From assembly GCF_007725405.1 (NCBI RefSeq), contig NZ_CP042163.1:3038001-3102000 (forward strand): 64,000 nucleotides of DNA, written 5' to 3'. Shown piece by piece: positions 44,197-53,493 of the stretch. Position 1 is the stretch's first letter. Every line of letters begins with the position of its first letter. The translations under genes were made by a program, and so were the position numbers. The notes below the pieces were generated by a model that made no database searches, was not told the DNA's origin, and worked only from the letters and a program-made list of their open reading frames with translations. This DNA comes from Shouchella miscanthi (GTDB taxonomy: Bacteria; Bacillota; Bacilli; Bacillales; Bacillaceae_D).

Positions 44197-45243
44197 TTAA
44201 ATTTTTTGACCAATAATCCAATCTAATTCTGGAATAGACTGGTAGCGATGAAGTTTGGCTTCTTCTGCCAGCTCATTTAAGAAAGCACCATTTTCTTTTT
44301 CTTTGTCGAGAAACGACTCAATTTTGGAAGCAAATTGAAGCTGCTCCTGCGGCATTTGCGCTCTGTAATATTGTTCTACTAGTTCAAAATAATAAAGCGG
44401 GAAGAGCAATCGAGCATACATGAGCTGCCAAGAGTAGCGTGACAAAACTTGTGTTTCTTCATAACCTCTTAAAAAAAGGGAAATCTCTTGTTTCATTTGT
44501 CGATGTCTTTCCTCTGGCTGGACACGCCGATCGCGGATCCACTCAGCTAAGTCACGGGCTGGATGGTCAAACAAAAACGTTGTTGGCAGCTTAATAATTT
44601 GACCACTCTCTGATACTTTTAACCACGATGTGTCTTTAAAACGACTATGACAAATCGTACCACTATCCCGTGGCTCCATTGGGATATCTAGCTCTGTATC
44701 TACAGCGTACTGAATGGCATTTTCTGTTACGCCCATAAAGTAAGGATACGTATATAAAAACACTTCATCCGTTATCGTTGTCGGCCCCGTTGCTCGTTTT
44801 TGCGCATACCAATTTTCAAGTTGTTCTAAACGCTGTTCCCAAATAGTTGGCCAACGCCCAGCTGTCAGCGCCGTCCAGTTCGCAGCCCCTTGTTGGCCTT
44901 TTACATGCCAGTCTCGTAGTTGCCCTCCTAAATCTTGAGTAGAACGAATGCGTACACTGCGATCTTCTCGTACAGTTGGAATTTTAAATATATACACCTC
45001 GGAACCATCGATAAGAGTCGATGGTTGGTTTGAACGGTTTTGAACAAGCTCAAGGACAGAATAATCGCCAACACTTCTCATATAATCAGAGAAGGCAAGC
45101 ATTTGCGACTCCTCCATCTGCAGTTCATCCTTTGGAATGATCAAATACGATTCTTGGTTAGCCTGAAACCCTTCAAAGTCTCCAATTGAAAACCGTTCCG
45201 TACAGTACAATTTATAATGATCGTACAAATTGCGTTCAAGCAT
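44197..45243 (-). CDS. yutH: Spore coat-associated kinase-like protein YutH
   Basis: About 348 residues, diverged aminoglycoside-phosphotransferase/CotS-like fold. DSGTICHSRFKDTSW (about 197-211) sits where the kinase catalytic loop would be, and PTTFLFDHPARDLAEWIR corresponds to the metal-binding loop; the canonical HGDLxxxN is not kept, so activity is doubtful. B. subtilis YutH is a spore coat-related protein, same place next to thr genes. ATG 45241-45243 is seven bases from AGGAGG. Confidence 0.85.
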   Translation of the reverse strand: MLERNLYDHYKLYCTERFSIGDFEGFQANQESYLIIPKDELQMEESQMLAFSDYMRSVGDYSVLELVQNRSNQPSTLIDGSEVYIFKIPTVREDRSVRIRSTQDLGGQLRDWHVKGQQGAANWTALTAGRWPTIWEQRLEQLENWYAQKRATGPTTITDEVFLYTYPYFMGVTENAIQYAVDTELDIPMEPRDSGTICHSRFKDTSWLKVSESGQIIKLPTTFLFDHPARDLAEWIRDRRVQPEERHRQMKQEISLFLRGYEETQVLSRYSWQLMYARLLFPLYYFELVEQYYRAQMPQEQLQFASKIESFLDKEKENGAFLNELAEEAKLHRYQSIPELDWIIGQKI

Positions 45244-45360
45244 GAACATGCCTCCTTCTCTTATGTAGTCTTACTAGTCTATGACCTAATCGCATAAAAT
45301 GTGTATGGCAACGTAAACTATAAGGAACGATTTATTCACGCAAGAGAGATGGGGGATCAT

Positions 45361-45843
45361 ATGGATTCTGTCGAAAGAACAGCTCGGGATCTTTTAGTAG
45401 AACGAGGAGTTCCAATAGAGGAAATCGCAGAACTTGTTTATGAGCTACAAAGCCATTACCATCCTGCTTTAACGATTGAAGCATGTATTGAAAATATTGA
45501 TCGGGTTTTATCAAAAAGGGAGGTTCAGAATGCCATTATCACTGGTATTCAACTTGATAAATTAACGGAGAAGAAACTGCTCGATGAACCACTTCAATCG
45601 ATTTTAGCAAGAGATGAAGGTTTATACGGAATTGATGAAATCATTGCCCTATCCATTGTAAATGTTTATGGATCAATCGGCTTTACTAACTATGGTTACG
45701 TGGATAAAATGAAACCTGGCATTATTAAAAAGTTAAATGATAAGCATTCACCCTTATGTCACACCTTTTTAGATGATATTGTTGGTGCTATAGCCGCAGC
45801 AGCATCTAGCCGTTTAGCCCATCGAAAGGCAAACACGGAATAA
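45361..45843 (+). CDS. yutG: Phosphatidylglycerophosphatase A-like protein YutG
   Basis: About 160 residues of the PgpA family: LLVERGVPIEEIAELVYELQ, KREVQNAIITGIQLDKL, ARDEGLYGIDEIIALSIVN and FLDDIVGAIAAAASSRLAH. Family members dephosphorylate phosphatidylglycerophosphate, but this short Bacillus form lacks obvious membrane helices other than one hydrophobic stretch. The longest frame starts 20 codons earlier without a site; ATG 45361 follows GGGGGAT. Divergent from yutH. Confidence 0.87.
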   Translation: MDSVERTARDLLVERGVPIEEIAELVYELQSHYHPALTIEACIENIDRVLSKREVQNAIITGIQLDKLTEKKLLDEPLQSILARDEGLYGIDEIIALSIVNVYGSIGFTNYGYVDKMKPGIIKKLNDKHSPLCHTFLDDIVGAIAAAASSRLAHRKANTE

Positions 45844-45880
45844 AAGAAACGACGCATACGTCCCGGAGTATTCAATGCAA

Positions 45881-45923
45881 AAAAAAGACGATTCCTCAAC
45901 TCGTAGAGCGAATCGTCTTTTCC
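45881..45923. terminator. Bidirectional terminator yutG/yutF
   Basis: AAAAGACGATTC/GAATCGTCTTTT stem (45883-45894 with 45910-45921), 15-nt loop, A and T runs. Confidence 0.88.
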
Positions 45924-45943
45924 TCATGTCTTATACATTTTGT

Positions 45944-46708
45944 TTAAACCTCTTCCAATTGCCAGCGATCTAAAGAGGAAATTGAAAAGGTTGGTTGGTT
46001 TTCATAGCTAGAACAATCGAGGGTGACACCTGTCTTTACGTGCAAGGTGGACATACCAGCGTCAATACCTGTCCTAATATCTGTTTCATAATTGTCGCCA
46101 ACTAAAATGGTTTTGTCTTTTCGAAACTGGAGTTGCTCTAATGCCATTGTGATGATTTCTTTATTTGGCTTTCCAATTGTTACTGGCTCTTTCTGCGCAG
46201 CATATGAAATGGCAGCAACAATTGCGCCATTTCCACACACAAGCCCATTTGAAGATGGCAACATGCGATCTGGATTCGTGGCAATAAAAAGAGCTCCCTC
46301 TTTTACTAAACGCGCGGCTTGGCTCATCTTCTCATATGTGATGTGTCGATCAAGGCCAACAATGACTGCATCCGGCTGCGTTTCATCTTTAACAAACGTT
46401 GAAAAAGCCGTTTCTAACCCTTCTTCTCCAACGATAAACACGCGAGCTTTTTTTATCTTTTTTTTAACATATAGTGCTGTTGCTAAAGCAGATGTTACAA
46501 TTTGATTTGTTTCAACATAAAGTCCAAATTTGCGAAGCTTATCCGCTACCTGTTCTGGTGTTTTTGTTGAATTATTTGTAATAAATCCATACGGAATGCC
46601 CTGCTGATTCAGTTTAGTAATAAACGAAATGGCACTATCAATTGGTTTTTCTCCATTGTAAACAGTGCCATCCAAATCAAATAAATAACTTTCATATTGA
46701 CTGAGCAT
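45944..46708 (-). CDS. yutF: HAD-superfamily phosphatase YutF (NagD-like)
   Basis: 254 residues. HAD motif I YLFDLDGTVYNG (about 8-19), motif II ITNNSTKT, Lys in IGKPNKEI, motif III/IV VGDNYETDI. It belongs to the p-nitrophenylphosphatase/NagD group that acts on nucleotide or sugar phosphates. It starts 2 bp after yutE, so the two are cotranscribed. Confidence 0.93.
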   Translation of the reverse strand: MLSQYESYLFDLDGTVYNGEKPIDSAISFITKLNQQGIPYGFITNNSTKTPEQVADKLRKFGLYVETNQIVTSALATALYVKKKIKKARVFIVGEEGLETAFSTFVKDETQPDAVIVGLDRHITYEKMSQAARLVKEGALFIATNPDRMLPSSNGLVCGNGAIVAAISYAAQKEPVTIGKPNKEIITMALEQLQFRKDKTILVGDNYETDIRTGIDAGMSTLHVKTGVTLDCSSYENQPTFSISSLDRWQLEEV

Positions 46709-46710
46709 CT

Positions 46711-47157
46711 TTATTGTTCCTCCGGGATAAAGGCCGTAATGACACCTAGTTCATTTTTTAAATACGCGCGTACAGCAATTGGAAAGCGTTTTACTCCAGT
46801 TAGCTGTTCTGTTATCGTTTGATAAAGATGCTGATGATCAATTGTCGTATATTCGTACGCCAGTGTTTTTCGTAATTGGACGATTTTTTTCAATTCATCA
46901 CATTCTTGGACAGTAATAACGTTTTCATCCTCGAGTATATCAATAATATCTTCATACCCTCCAGGATCACGCATAATAAAGCCATCAATGAGCTGATTCC
47001 CTACATCAATGATGGATTCAATTAAAACGGCTACGGCACGCTCAAGAGCAAGTCCACTTTTTTTATCTGTTTGTAAAGGTTCGACCTCTAAAAATTGCGT
47101 TACCTCTTCCATGTATGTAAGAACTTGTTCAATCCGTTTTCTGTCAACAAAATACAC
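46711..47157 (-). CDS. yutE: YutE, HepT-like DUF86 protein
   Basis: 148 residues of the DUF86/HepT helical family (ALERAVAVLIESIIDVGNQLIDGF, DPGGYEDIIDIL). HepT toxins carry Rx4-6HxY; here the segment is RKTLAYEY (about 96-103), with Tyr where His is expected. No MntA-type nucleotidyltransferase partner is beside it. It is therefore unlikely to be an active toxin. GTG 47155-47157 has AGGAGG at seven bases; ATG 47163 is too close. Operon with yutF. Confidence 0.85.
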   Translation of the reverse strand: MYFVDRKRIEQVLTYMEEVTQFLEVEPLQTDKKSGLALERAVAVLIESIIDVGNQLIDGFIMRDPGGYEDIIDILEDENVITVQECDELKKIVQLRKTLAYEYTTIDHQHLYQTITEQLTGVKRFPIAVRAYLKNELGVITAFIPEEQ

Positions 47158-47227
47158 AATCATTCCTCCTGATCGTTTTATGTTTTCTTTCGCTTCTGGG
47201 CATAATGTTCTTAAAGGAGGAGATCGA

Positions 47228-47473
47228 ATGGCAAAAAAAGACGACTACCATGACTTCAAAAATGTAGAAGCTTCTCATCAATATATTGTTCCAGAAGCAA
47301 CCCCTGAAGGGCCTTACGGTTCACCCATTCATAAAGATACTCCAGTTGAAAATAAATCAACACCGTGGGAAAAGGATCAGCGAGAATACAGTGCTTTTAA
47401 CTACAATGACAAAGACCAACACGCTCATCAGCCACGAAAATATCCAAGCCATCACCCAACCCATGATGAATAA
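47228..47473 (+). CDS. Small hydrophilic protein, possibly DUF3905-like
   Basis: 81 residues, no membrane segment, rich in His, Tyr, Asp and Pro. EGPYGSPIHKDTPVENKSTP followed by W-E-K-D-Q-R-x-Y-S-A-F-N-Y and the C-terminal HPTHDE resemble a small cytosolic protein found in spore-forming Bacillaceae, which I recall as DUF3905; that label is not certain. GGAGGAG precedes ATG 47228-47230; the longer frame is antisense to yutE. Divergent from yutE. Confidence 0.7.
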   Translation: MAKKDDYHDFKNVEASHQYIVPEATPEGPYGSPIHKDTPVENKSTPWEKDQREYSAFNYNDKDQHAHQPRKYPSHHPTHDE

Positions 47474-47512
47474 AATGTACAAGCTTGTCGGCTAAGTCGA
47501 TGAGCTTATTTC

Positions 47513-47788
47513 TTAATTATTTACTCGTTTTACAACAAAATAGGCACAGCCAAAATTACAGTATTCATACAAATAATCCGGTAGCGTACTTATTTTTTTA
47601 TCAAACGTTGATTTTTTATTTTTGTCTTCGAAAAAACCACGAAGACGAAGTTGATTGTAACCCCAATCACCGACAATGTAATCGTATTTAGTTAAGACAT
47701 CACTATAACGCGCTTTAAAAGCTTCTTCGTCCCAGCCTTCTTTTTCGTCTTGAACAACTTCATAATGTTGCCCACAAATGGTTAACAT
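47513..47788 (-). CDS. yutD: YutD (DUF1027) protein
   Basis: 91 residues with the YutD signature YDYIVGDWGYNQLRLRGFF and a C-terminal YLYEYCNFGCAYFVVKR carrying two cysteines. Function unknown; conserved in low-GC Gram-positives. Lies between yutE and yutC as in B. subtilis. Confidence 0.92.
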   Translation of the reverse strand: MLTICGQHYEVVQDEKEGWDEEAFKARYSDVLTKYDYIVGDWGYNQLRLRGFFEDKNKKSTFDKKISTLPDYLYEYCNFGCAYFVVKRVNN

Positions 47789-47958
47789 CTAAACCACCTC
47801 AATTCACTTCTTCAAAAAGTTATAGCCTTAGTTTAACATATTTGCTCACATTTCTCTGTAGTCTTTCCTCTTTCTCAACCCATTATTTGTTACCACTAGT
47901 TTAACGACCCATGTGGAATAGTAAAAGAGCAAGACTATTTATCAAATGGGGGATGATC

Positions 47959-48564
47959 ATGAGAATTATCATGACGCTACTTGTTGCCGTCAGTATGTTA
48001 ACGGCATGTAATCAAACGTCACAACAAGGCATGTACCAGACAAATGAAGCACAGCAAACCGCACGTGGGACAGAATATGATTCAAATCTAATGGAGCGTG
48101 GCTACGGTTTTTCTCGCCACACTTACGAAGAGATGCAGCATAATAACGACCAAGCAGGCGCTTTAGTCGTGAACCGTGATATGTTAGCGGAAGGCATCTC
48201 ACGAATGATTGTTGACAACCCTGCCATTGAGGAAGCAGCCGTACTTGTTACTGATAAATACGTGCTTGCAGTGTATGAGCAGCAAAATAACCAAAAAGAT
48301 AACATGGTTGCGGATCAGGTGAAACGTACTGCGCTATCCGTCGTGCCTAGCTTTTACGATGTGTATGTGTCTAATGATCCTACGCATATAAAGGATATTG
48401 AACGTTATCAGAATATGACTGCAGGCAATGCGGATTATGCATCCTTATTAGAAGATACGATTGAAGAACTTAAGCAAGACCCTCAAGGTGATGTTGATCT
48501 AGGCATGGATGAAGATATGGATATTATGCGGGACAAGCAAAAAGCCTTACGCGAACAACATTAA
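47959..48564 (+). CDS. yutC: YhcN/YlaJ family sporulation lipoprotein (YutC)
   Basis: 201 residues: signal peptide and lipobox SMLTAC (Cys at about 17), an acidic linker, then a YhcN/YlaJ domain with MIVDNPAIEEAAVLVTDKYVLA and SVVPSFYDVYVSNDP. Members sit in the spore inner membrane or cortex and influence germination. ATG 47959-47961 has GGGGGAT upstream; earlier starts do not. Own terminator. Confidence 0.88.
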   Translation: MRIIMTLLVAVSMLTACNQTSQQGMYQTNEAQQTARGTEYDSNLMERGYGFSRHTYEEMQHNNDQAGALVVNRDMLAEGISRMIVDNPAIEEAAVLVTDKYVLAVYEQQNNQKDNMVADQVKRTALSVVPSFYDVYVSNDPTHIKDIERYQNMTAGNADYASLLEDTIEELKQDPQGDVDLGMDEDMDIMRDKQKALREQH

Positions 48565-48596
48565 GAAAGAACCATGCTTTCCGCATGGTTCTTTGT
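48563..48596. terminator. Bidirectional terminator yutC/lipA
   Basis: AAAGAACCATGC/GCATGGTTCTTT stem with 5-nt loop. Confidence 0.9.
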
Positions 48597-48603
48597 TAGC
48601 AAT

Positions 48604-49530
48604 TTAATTGTGAATGTGTGTTTCATTTTGAACTTTTTTTGCTTCCATGTTAACTTGCGCTTGGTTTACTTGCTCATCGGCATGATAAGAAGAACGCACT
48701 AGCGGGCCAGCTTCACAATGACTAAATCCCTTACTTAACGCAATCTCTTTTAATTCAGCAAACTCATCAGGATGGTAATATTTAATTACGTTAAGGTGTT
48801 TTTTGGTTGGTTGTAAGTATTGACCAATTGTTACTATATCAACATCATTTGCACGCAAATCATCCATCGTTTCAATGATTTCTTCTTTTGTTTCACCAAG
48901 ACCAATCATAAGGCTTGACTTCGTAGGAATATCTGCATGCATCGCTTTTGCTCGACTTAAAAATTCTAATGTGCGATCATACTTTGCTCGAGCACGTACT
49001 TTTGGTGTTAGGCGGCGAACTGTTTCTATATTATGATTCATAATGTTTGGTCTAGCGTCCATTAACGTTTGTAAACTTTGTTCATTTCCAAGCATATCCG
49101 ACGGTAACACTTCTATTGTGCAGAAAGGATTTTTGCGACGAATCGCTCGAACTGTCTCCGCAAATACAAATGCTCCACCATCCTTTAGGTCATCACGAGC
49201 AACTGCAGTGATGACGACATGCTTAAGACCCATTGTTTCCACTGAATCTGCTACACGTTCCGGCTCTTCTAGGTCTAATTCTGTCGGTAGGCCCGTTTTA
49301 ACCGCACAAAAACGACAACCTCGTGTGCAAATATCTCCTAATATCATAAATGTCGCTGTTTTTCGTACAGCCCAACACTCATGAATATTGGGACAACGCG
49401 CTTCTTCACAAACCGTATGTAGCTTCTTTTCTCGCATCATCTTTTTTAAACCTGTATACGATTCATTGGTATTGAGTTTAATTTTTAACCAATCTGGTTT
49501 ACGGACATGCGTATCGTTTTTTTCTGCCAT
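48604..49530 (-). CDS. lipA: Lipoyl synthase
   Basis: 308 residues. Auxiliary cluster motif [12 protein letters not shown] (three Cys) and radical SAM motif CTRGCRFC, plus the C-terminal [12 protein letters not shown]. It inserts two sulfurs into octanoyl groups on lipoyl domains, consuming its auxiliary Fe-S cluster, so it depends on the suf genes in this window. Corresponds to B. subtilis lipA (yutB). AAGAAGGG precedes ATG. Divergent from the lytH-like gene. Confidence 0.97.
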   Translation of the reverse strand: MAEKNDTHVRKPDWLKIKLNTNESYTGLKKMMREKKLHTVCEEARCPNIHECWAVRKTATFMILGDICTRGCRFCAVKTGLPTELDLEEPERVADSVETMGLKHVVITAVARDDLKDGGAFVFAETVRAIRRKNPFCTIEVLPSDMLGNEQSLQTLMDARPNIMNHNIETVRRLTPKVRARAKYDRTLEFLSRAKAMHADIPTKSSLMIGLGETKEEIIETMDDLRANDVDIVTIGQYLQPTKKHLNVIKYYHPDEFAELKEIALSKGFSHCEAGPLVRSSYHADEQVNQAQVNMEAKKVQNETHIHN

Positions 49531-49703
49531 TCAAAAACGTCCCTTCTTTGGGAAAATTCTTTTTTTCTAATTAATCGTAACATGATTTTCCATCATTGAC
49601 CAATGGCGATTAGCAAAATTTCTACACAAAATGGCAAGTTTTTGTTGTAATTTTTTTCTTCGACAGTAGGAAACTAAGCAAAAGCCTACGAAGGAGGATA
49701 CAA

Positions 49704-50699
49704 ATGGCTACTTTTCGATCCACAATAAGTATCGTACTTGTGCTTGTCTTTTGTTTTCATACGATAAGTAGTGAAGCTCATGCGGAAGAAACAGTCAATC
49801 CATACACGGAACGCGAAGCGTTATATCATAAAATGGAAACCATCACAAATGTACCTTGGTATTATTTAGCTGCAGTTGATTCATATGAACGAGGATTACG
49901 AAAAGCAAGGCGAGACCGAGCAGATGCAGATGGCTTTATCTCTATTTATTATGCTAAAGAAGATTGGGTTGGTCCTTTAAACCCTAATCAAGATGACGAA
50001 AGTCCAGACACAATTAGCCTATTTGAAGGCATCGGCTTAGATGGAAACGGTGATGGCAAGGCACTTTTGACAGACGACGAAGATGTTCTATACACACTTG
50101 CTCGTTATTTAGAATCGTATGGTTTAACGGAAGAAGATTTCCGAATAGCATTATGGCATTTTTATCAACGAGAACAGAGCGTTAATATTGTAGCTGGTCA
50201 TGCAAAAGTATACCAGCATTATCAAACGTTAGACCTTCATAAACATGCGTTCGTTATGCCTCTCCATCACAATTATAGTTACCGGAGTACTTGGGGAGAT
50301 AGACGAGGTTGGGGTGGTAGACGTATCCATGAAGGAACGGACATTTTTGCTAATTACCAAGTCCCAATTCAGTCTTCATCTTATGGCATTGTTGAAACGA
50401 TTGGCTGGAACCCTTATGGCGGTTGGCGTGTCGGTATTCGCGATTTAGATAATATTTATCATTATTACGCTCATTTAAGTGGATTTGAAAAAGGAATCGA
50501 AAAAGGTACCATTATAGAGGCTGGTCAACTAATCGGTTATTGCGGTTCATCTGGTTATGGAAAACCCGGTACACAAGGGAAATTTCCACCACACTTGCAT
50601 TATGGTATGTATCGAGATAATGGTATTACAGAATGGTCGTTTGACCCATTTCCATCATTAAAACAATGGGAGCGAGCAGCTAAACAAGCAAAAAAATAA
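49704..50699 (+). CDS. lytH: LytH-type L-Ala-D-Glu endopeptidase (YunA, M23)
   Basis: 331 residues: signal peptide (about 1-27), a middle domain (about 40-180) and a C-terminal M23 zinc peptidase with HEGTDIFA (His and Asp ligands) and PPHLHYGMY. B. subtilis LytH (YunA) trims peptides to single L-alanine side chains in the spore cortex and is made in the mother cell. AAGGAGG precedes ATG 49704. Own terminator after the stop. Confidence 0.92.
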   Translation: MATFRSTISIVLVLVFCFHTISSEAHAEETVNPYTEREALYHKMETITNVPWYYLAAVDSYERGLRKARRDRADADGFISIYYAKEDWVGPLNPNQDDESPDTISLFEGIGLDGNGDGKALLTDDEDVLYTLARYLESYGLTEEDFRIALWHFYQREQSVNIVAGHAKVYQHYQTLDLHKHAFVMPLHHNYSYRSTWGDRRGWGGRRIHEGTDIFANYQVPIQSSSYGIVETIGWNPYGGWRVGIRDLDNIYHYYAHLSGFEKGIEKGTIIEAGQLIGYCGSSGYGKPGTQGKFPPHLHYGMYRDNGITEWSFDPFPSLKQWERAAKQAKK

Positions 50700-50700
50700 A

Positions 50701-50727
50701 AGCAAAGCGCATGCGCTTTGCTTTTTT
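50701..50727. terminator. Bidirectional terminator lytH/lysine transporter
   Basis: Perfect palindrome AGCAAAGCGC-AT-GCGCTTTGCT (50701-50722) running into T6. Confidence 0.92.
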
Positions 50728-52342
50728 ATGAGGTCGCTGTTTCTTTTTTACTTATGCGTTGTAAAATAAAGACGGTAACAGCAAGCAGTATACCAACTAC
50801 TATCCAGGCAACAACTGCTCCAAGAAAACCAAGGATAAAGAAGGCAATTGTTGCAAGAACAGCTGTAAGAATAGCATAAGGCAGCTGAGTGATGACGTGA
50901 TCCATATGATGAGCACCTGAACCTGCCGCTGATAGAATCGTCGTGTCGGAAATAGGTGAAATATGGTCTCCAAAAATGGAACCAGCTAATACCGCCGCAA
51001 GCATAGGAATGAGCATAGTTGGCTCAACAACAACCGCAATTTGAGCTGCAATTGGAAGCAGCATCCCAAATGTTCCCCATGAAGTACCTGTGGCTAATCC
51101 CGAAAAGGCAGCAACTAAGAATAGTAAAACAGGTAAAAATCCTGGATGAATCGATTGATCAATTAAGGAAGCTAGGTAATTTCCTGTGCCTAATAAGCCA
51201 ATCATTTCAATCGTTGTCCAGGCAAGCACTAAAATGCCAACTGCAGGTAACATCGATTGAATACCTGCCATTACAGCTTTACCGAAATCACTCTTTTTCG
51301 GTCGCGCCATAACGGTCATTCCGATGGTTACAGCCAGTCCAATGACACTTCCAATTAATAATGATAAGCCAATATCCGTATACTCCATGACTGTTAAGAT
51401 TGTAACATCTAAACCATCACTACTTGCTCCTTGAGCTCCTGTATAAAGCATCATCCCAATCGTTGCTATAACGAGTACAAGAATAGGAATAAACAGCTGA
51501 GAGACACGACCGTTAGCCATTGCTAAATCGGCTGATAAGCTACCAGGAACCTCTCCTTTAGTTGGATCTGTTAACTGATTTTCTTTTTTGGCTCGGTCTT
51601 CATGTTTTTTCATTGCGCCAACATCAATATTAAAGACAATAACAAGTATGATAAAAATAAGAGCAATTAACGCATAAAAATTGATAGGGATCGTGTAAAT
51701 AAATGCTTGTAAAGGACTAAATTCTATAATTTGATTCGCCGCAAAAATGGAAGCGAAAATCCCAATAATATACGCTCCCCAGCTTGACATTGGTGCAATG
51801 ACACAAATTGGAGCTGAAGTGGAGTCAACAATATAGGACAATTTTGCTCGAGAAACACGGTAACGATCGGTTAAAGGTCGACTTGTGTTTCCTACTGTTA
51901 ATGCATTAAAATAGTCATCAATAAAAATAACAAGGCCTAAAACAAATGGTAGGAACAACGAACCTTTTCTCGTTGTAATTCGCTTTTCTGCCCAGTGGCT
52001 AAAGGCTTGTCCACCACCAGAAAAGGTAATAAGACTTGCAACAATACCTAAAAAGACGAGAAACAGCATAATATACAGTTCCCAATCATTAATGGAAACG
52101 CCATTTTCCGCCATTGATTCAATAACCCCAGCAAAGCTTGGTTGATCGAGTGTCTCAAACGAAACAAAGAACGAAACAACCGTTTGGAAGATACCTGCGA
52201 ATGCTTGCATGATGCCCTCATACGCAATAAAAGCACCTATTAAGATGGCAATCCCTAAGGATATAAACACCTTCCTTGTTAAAATCACTAGCGTTAACGC
52301 CACAATCGGCGGGACAAGTGATAACCAACCTATATGTTCCAT
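50726..52342 (-). CDS. NhaC-family transporter under lysine riboswitch control (LysW-type lysine carrier)
   Basis: 538 residues, 12-13 membrane helices, of the NhaC ion-transporter family (FIDDYFNALTVGNTSRPLTD and FGDHISPISDTTILSAAGSG are the clear motifs). Plain homology says Na+/H+ antiporter, but the leader carries a lysine (L-box) riboswitch with terminator, so expression is shut off by lysine. NhaC-type proteins under LYS elements were predicted as lysine transporters (LysW) in comparative genomics, and I favour that. GGAGAGG precedes ATG 52340-52342. Confidence 0.88.
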   Translation of the reverse strand: MEHIGWLSLVPPIVALTLVILTRKVFISLGIAILIGAFIAYEGIMQAFAGIFQTVVSFFVSFETLDQPSFAGVIESMAENGVSINDWELYIMLFLVFLGIVASLITFSGGGQAFSHWAEKRITTRKGSLFLPFVLGLVIFIDDYFNALTVGNTSRPLTDRYRVSRAKLSYIVDSTSAPICVIAPMSSWGAYIIGIFASIFAANQIIEFSPLQAFIYTIPINFYALIALIFIILVIVFNIDVGAMKKHEDRAKKENQLTDPTKGEVPGSLSADLAMANGRVSQLFIPILVLVIATIGMMLYTGAQGASSDGLDVTILTVMEYTDIGLSLLIGSVIGLAVTIGMTVMARPKKSDFGKAVMAGIQSMLPAVGILVLAWTTIEMIGLLGTGNYLASLIDQSIHPGFLPVLLFLVAAFSGLATGTSWGTFGMLLPIAAQIAVVVEPTMLIPMLAAVLAGSIFGDHISPISDTTILSAAGSGAHHMDHVITQLPYAILTAVLATIAFFILGFLGAVVAWIVVGILLAVTVFILQRISKKETATS

Positions 52343-52373
52343 AACTAACCTCTCCTTAAGAGACTGTTTTCAA

Positions 52374-52615
52374 CAAAAAAAGACAATCATGGTATACATC
52401 CATTATTGTCTCAAACAATTAACAGTCCCATCCATAGTAGTCCTCCACAGTTACCTGTGACAGTCCGCCATTTATTCAATGACGACCCAGCTAAAAAGAA
52501 CTGAACATTTCTTTTCGCTTCGGCAAAAAAGCCTTTCCACACCGTTCATTGCTGTTCTAGCTCCAAATGTGTACTGATTTTTTTTGCGCCTCTACCTCAT
52601 CAAGCAGATGAGGTG
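52374..52615 (-). ncRNA. Lysine riboswitch (L-box) with terminator
   Basis: Minus-strand leader with the conserved L-box pieces in order: GATGAGGTAGAGGCGC (about 52612-52585), AGTA, GGAAAGGC...GCCGAAGCG, AGCTGGGTCG, ATTGAATAAATGG, CTGTCACAG...CTGTGGAGGACTACTAT ending near 52431. This is followed by a terminator stem (52381-52392 with 52400-52411) and a U7 run (52375-52381). Lysine binding should favour termination before the NhaC-type transporter gene. Fills the 343-bp gap to yunB. Confidence 0.92.
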
Positions 52616-52685
52616 TTCTATTCAATTCGTACTCTATCTTACCACACGATTCTTTAACAAACAATGACAAATTACGACATTTTTA

Positions 52686-53432
52686 CTAATCCTGCTTTAT
52701 TTCTTCTTCTCCAATAACAGGATAACCAAAACCACCCTGACCGCCGTAAAATTGAGGCACTGGTCCAGCTACATAAGCAAAACCAGCCGGTAGTTCGACC
52801 GAAATCGTCTCTGATACCTCTGAAAACGGCAAGATGACATCCATATTAACATCAATGTTGACATAAAAAGATAAACGCGTGTTGTTTATACCAAGCGTCT
52901 CTGCCTCGTCCCGCATCTGTACTTTCGCATCGCCCATTAAAGCAAACCGGATTGGAATACCGGGTCCTACATCGGTTAAAAGCGCATTATTTAGCGCTCT
53001 ACCTAAAGGAATAGTTGCAACGATCGGGTTATCATCGCCATAGCTATTCACTTCCCCACGCTGTACTTGATTAATGACCTCATGAACACGGGTTTGTACT
53101 CTTCCCATTAACTCATTATACTTTTGAGTGTTGACATCAAGAAAAACGACAAGTCCATCATTATTCGTTTCTTTAATAAAAATCTCACTCATATCCATTT
53201 GGGATAGCTCTTCTGCCATCGCTTGTTCAATCGTATACGTAGCGACTCGCTCCATTTCACGCTGGGCAATTTGTGAAATAATTGGTCTTAATTGAGAATC
53301 AACAAACCAAAGCCCTTGTATTGAAAGAATTGCAAATAAGACGAATGACAACAGGAGCACATAGCGAAAAGGTAACGGAGCTTGTGATTGCTTAGAGCCT
53401 TTAATTGGTTGAAATCGATAACGTTTACGCAA
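52686..53432 (-). CDS. yunB: Sporulation protein YunB
   Basis: 248 residues: a basic N-terminus, one membrane helix (about 24-45), and an extracytoplasmic domain with SQIAQREMERVATYTIEQAM and NPIVATIPLGRALNNALLTDVGPGIPIRF, matching YunB, a mother-cell sporulation protein. Rises after dfrA by 61 bp on the same strand. Function at the molecular level is not known. Confidence 0.93.
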   Translation of the reverse strand: MRKRYRFQPIKGSKQSQAPLPFRYVLLLSFVLFAILSIQGLWFVDSQLRPIISQIAQREMERVATYTIEQAMAEELSQMDMSEIFIKETNNDGLVVFLDVNTQKYNELMGRVQTRVHEVINQVQRGEVNSYGDDNPIVATIPLGRALNNALLTDVGPGIPIRFALMGDAKVQMRDEAETLGINNTRLSFYVNIDVNMDVILPFSEVSETISVELPAGFAYVAGPVPQFYGGQGGFGYPVIGEEEIKQD

Positions 53433-53493
53433 AAATAGCCCACCCCCTCTTATAGATTTCTATGCAAGAGGGACTAGGCTTCGAACTAAAAGT

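Noticed and set aside
46711-47157. HepT-MntA toxin-antitoxin system
   Set aside because: Catalytic His absent and no nucleotidyltransferase gene on either side.
47476-47512. Terminator between the small hydrophilic gene and yutD
   Set aside because: AAGCTTGTCG/CGATGAGCTT has two mismatches and no clear T run, so it was not called.
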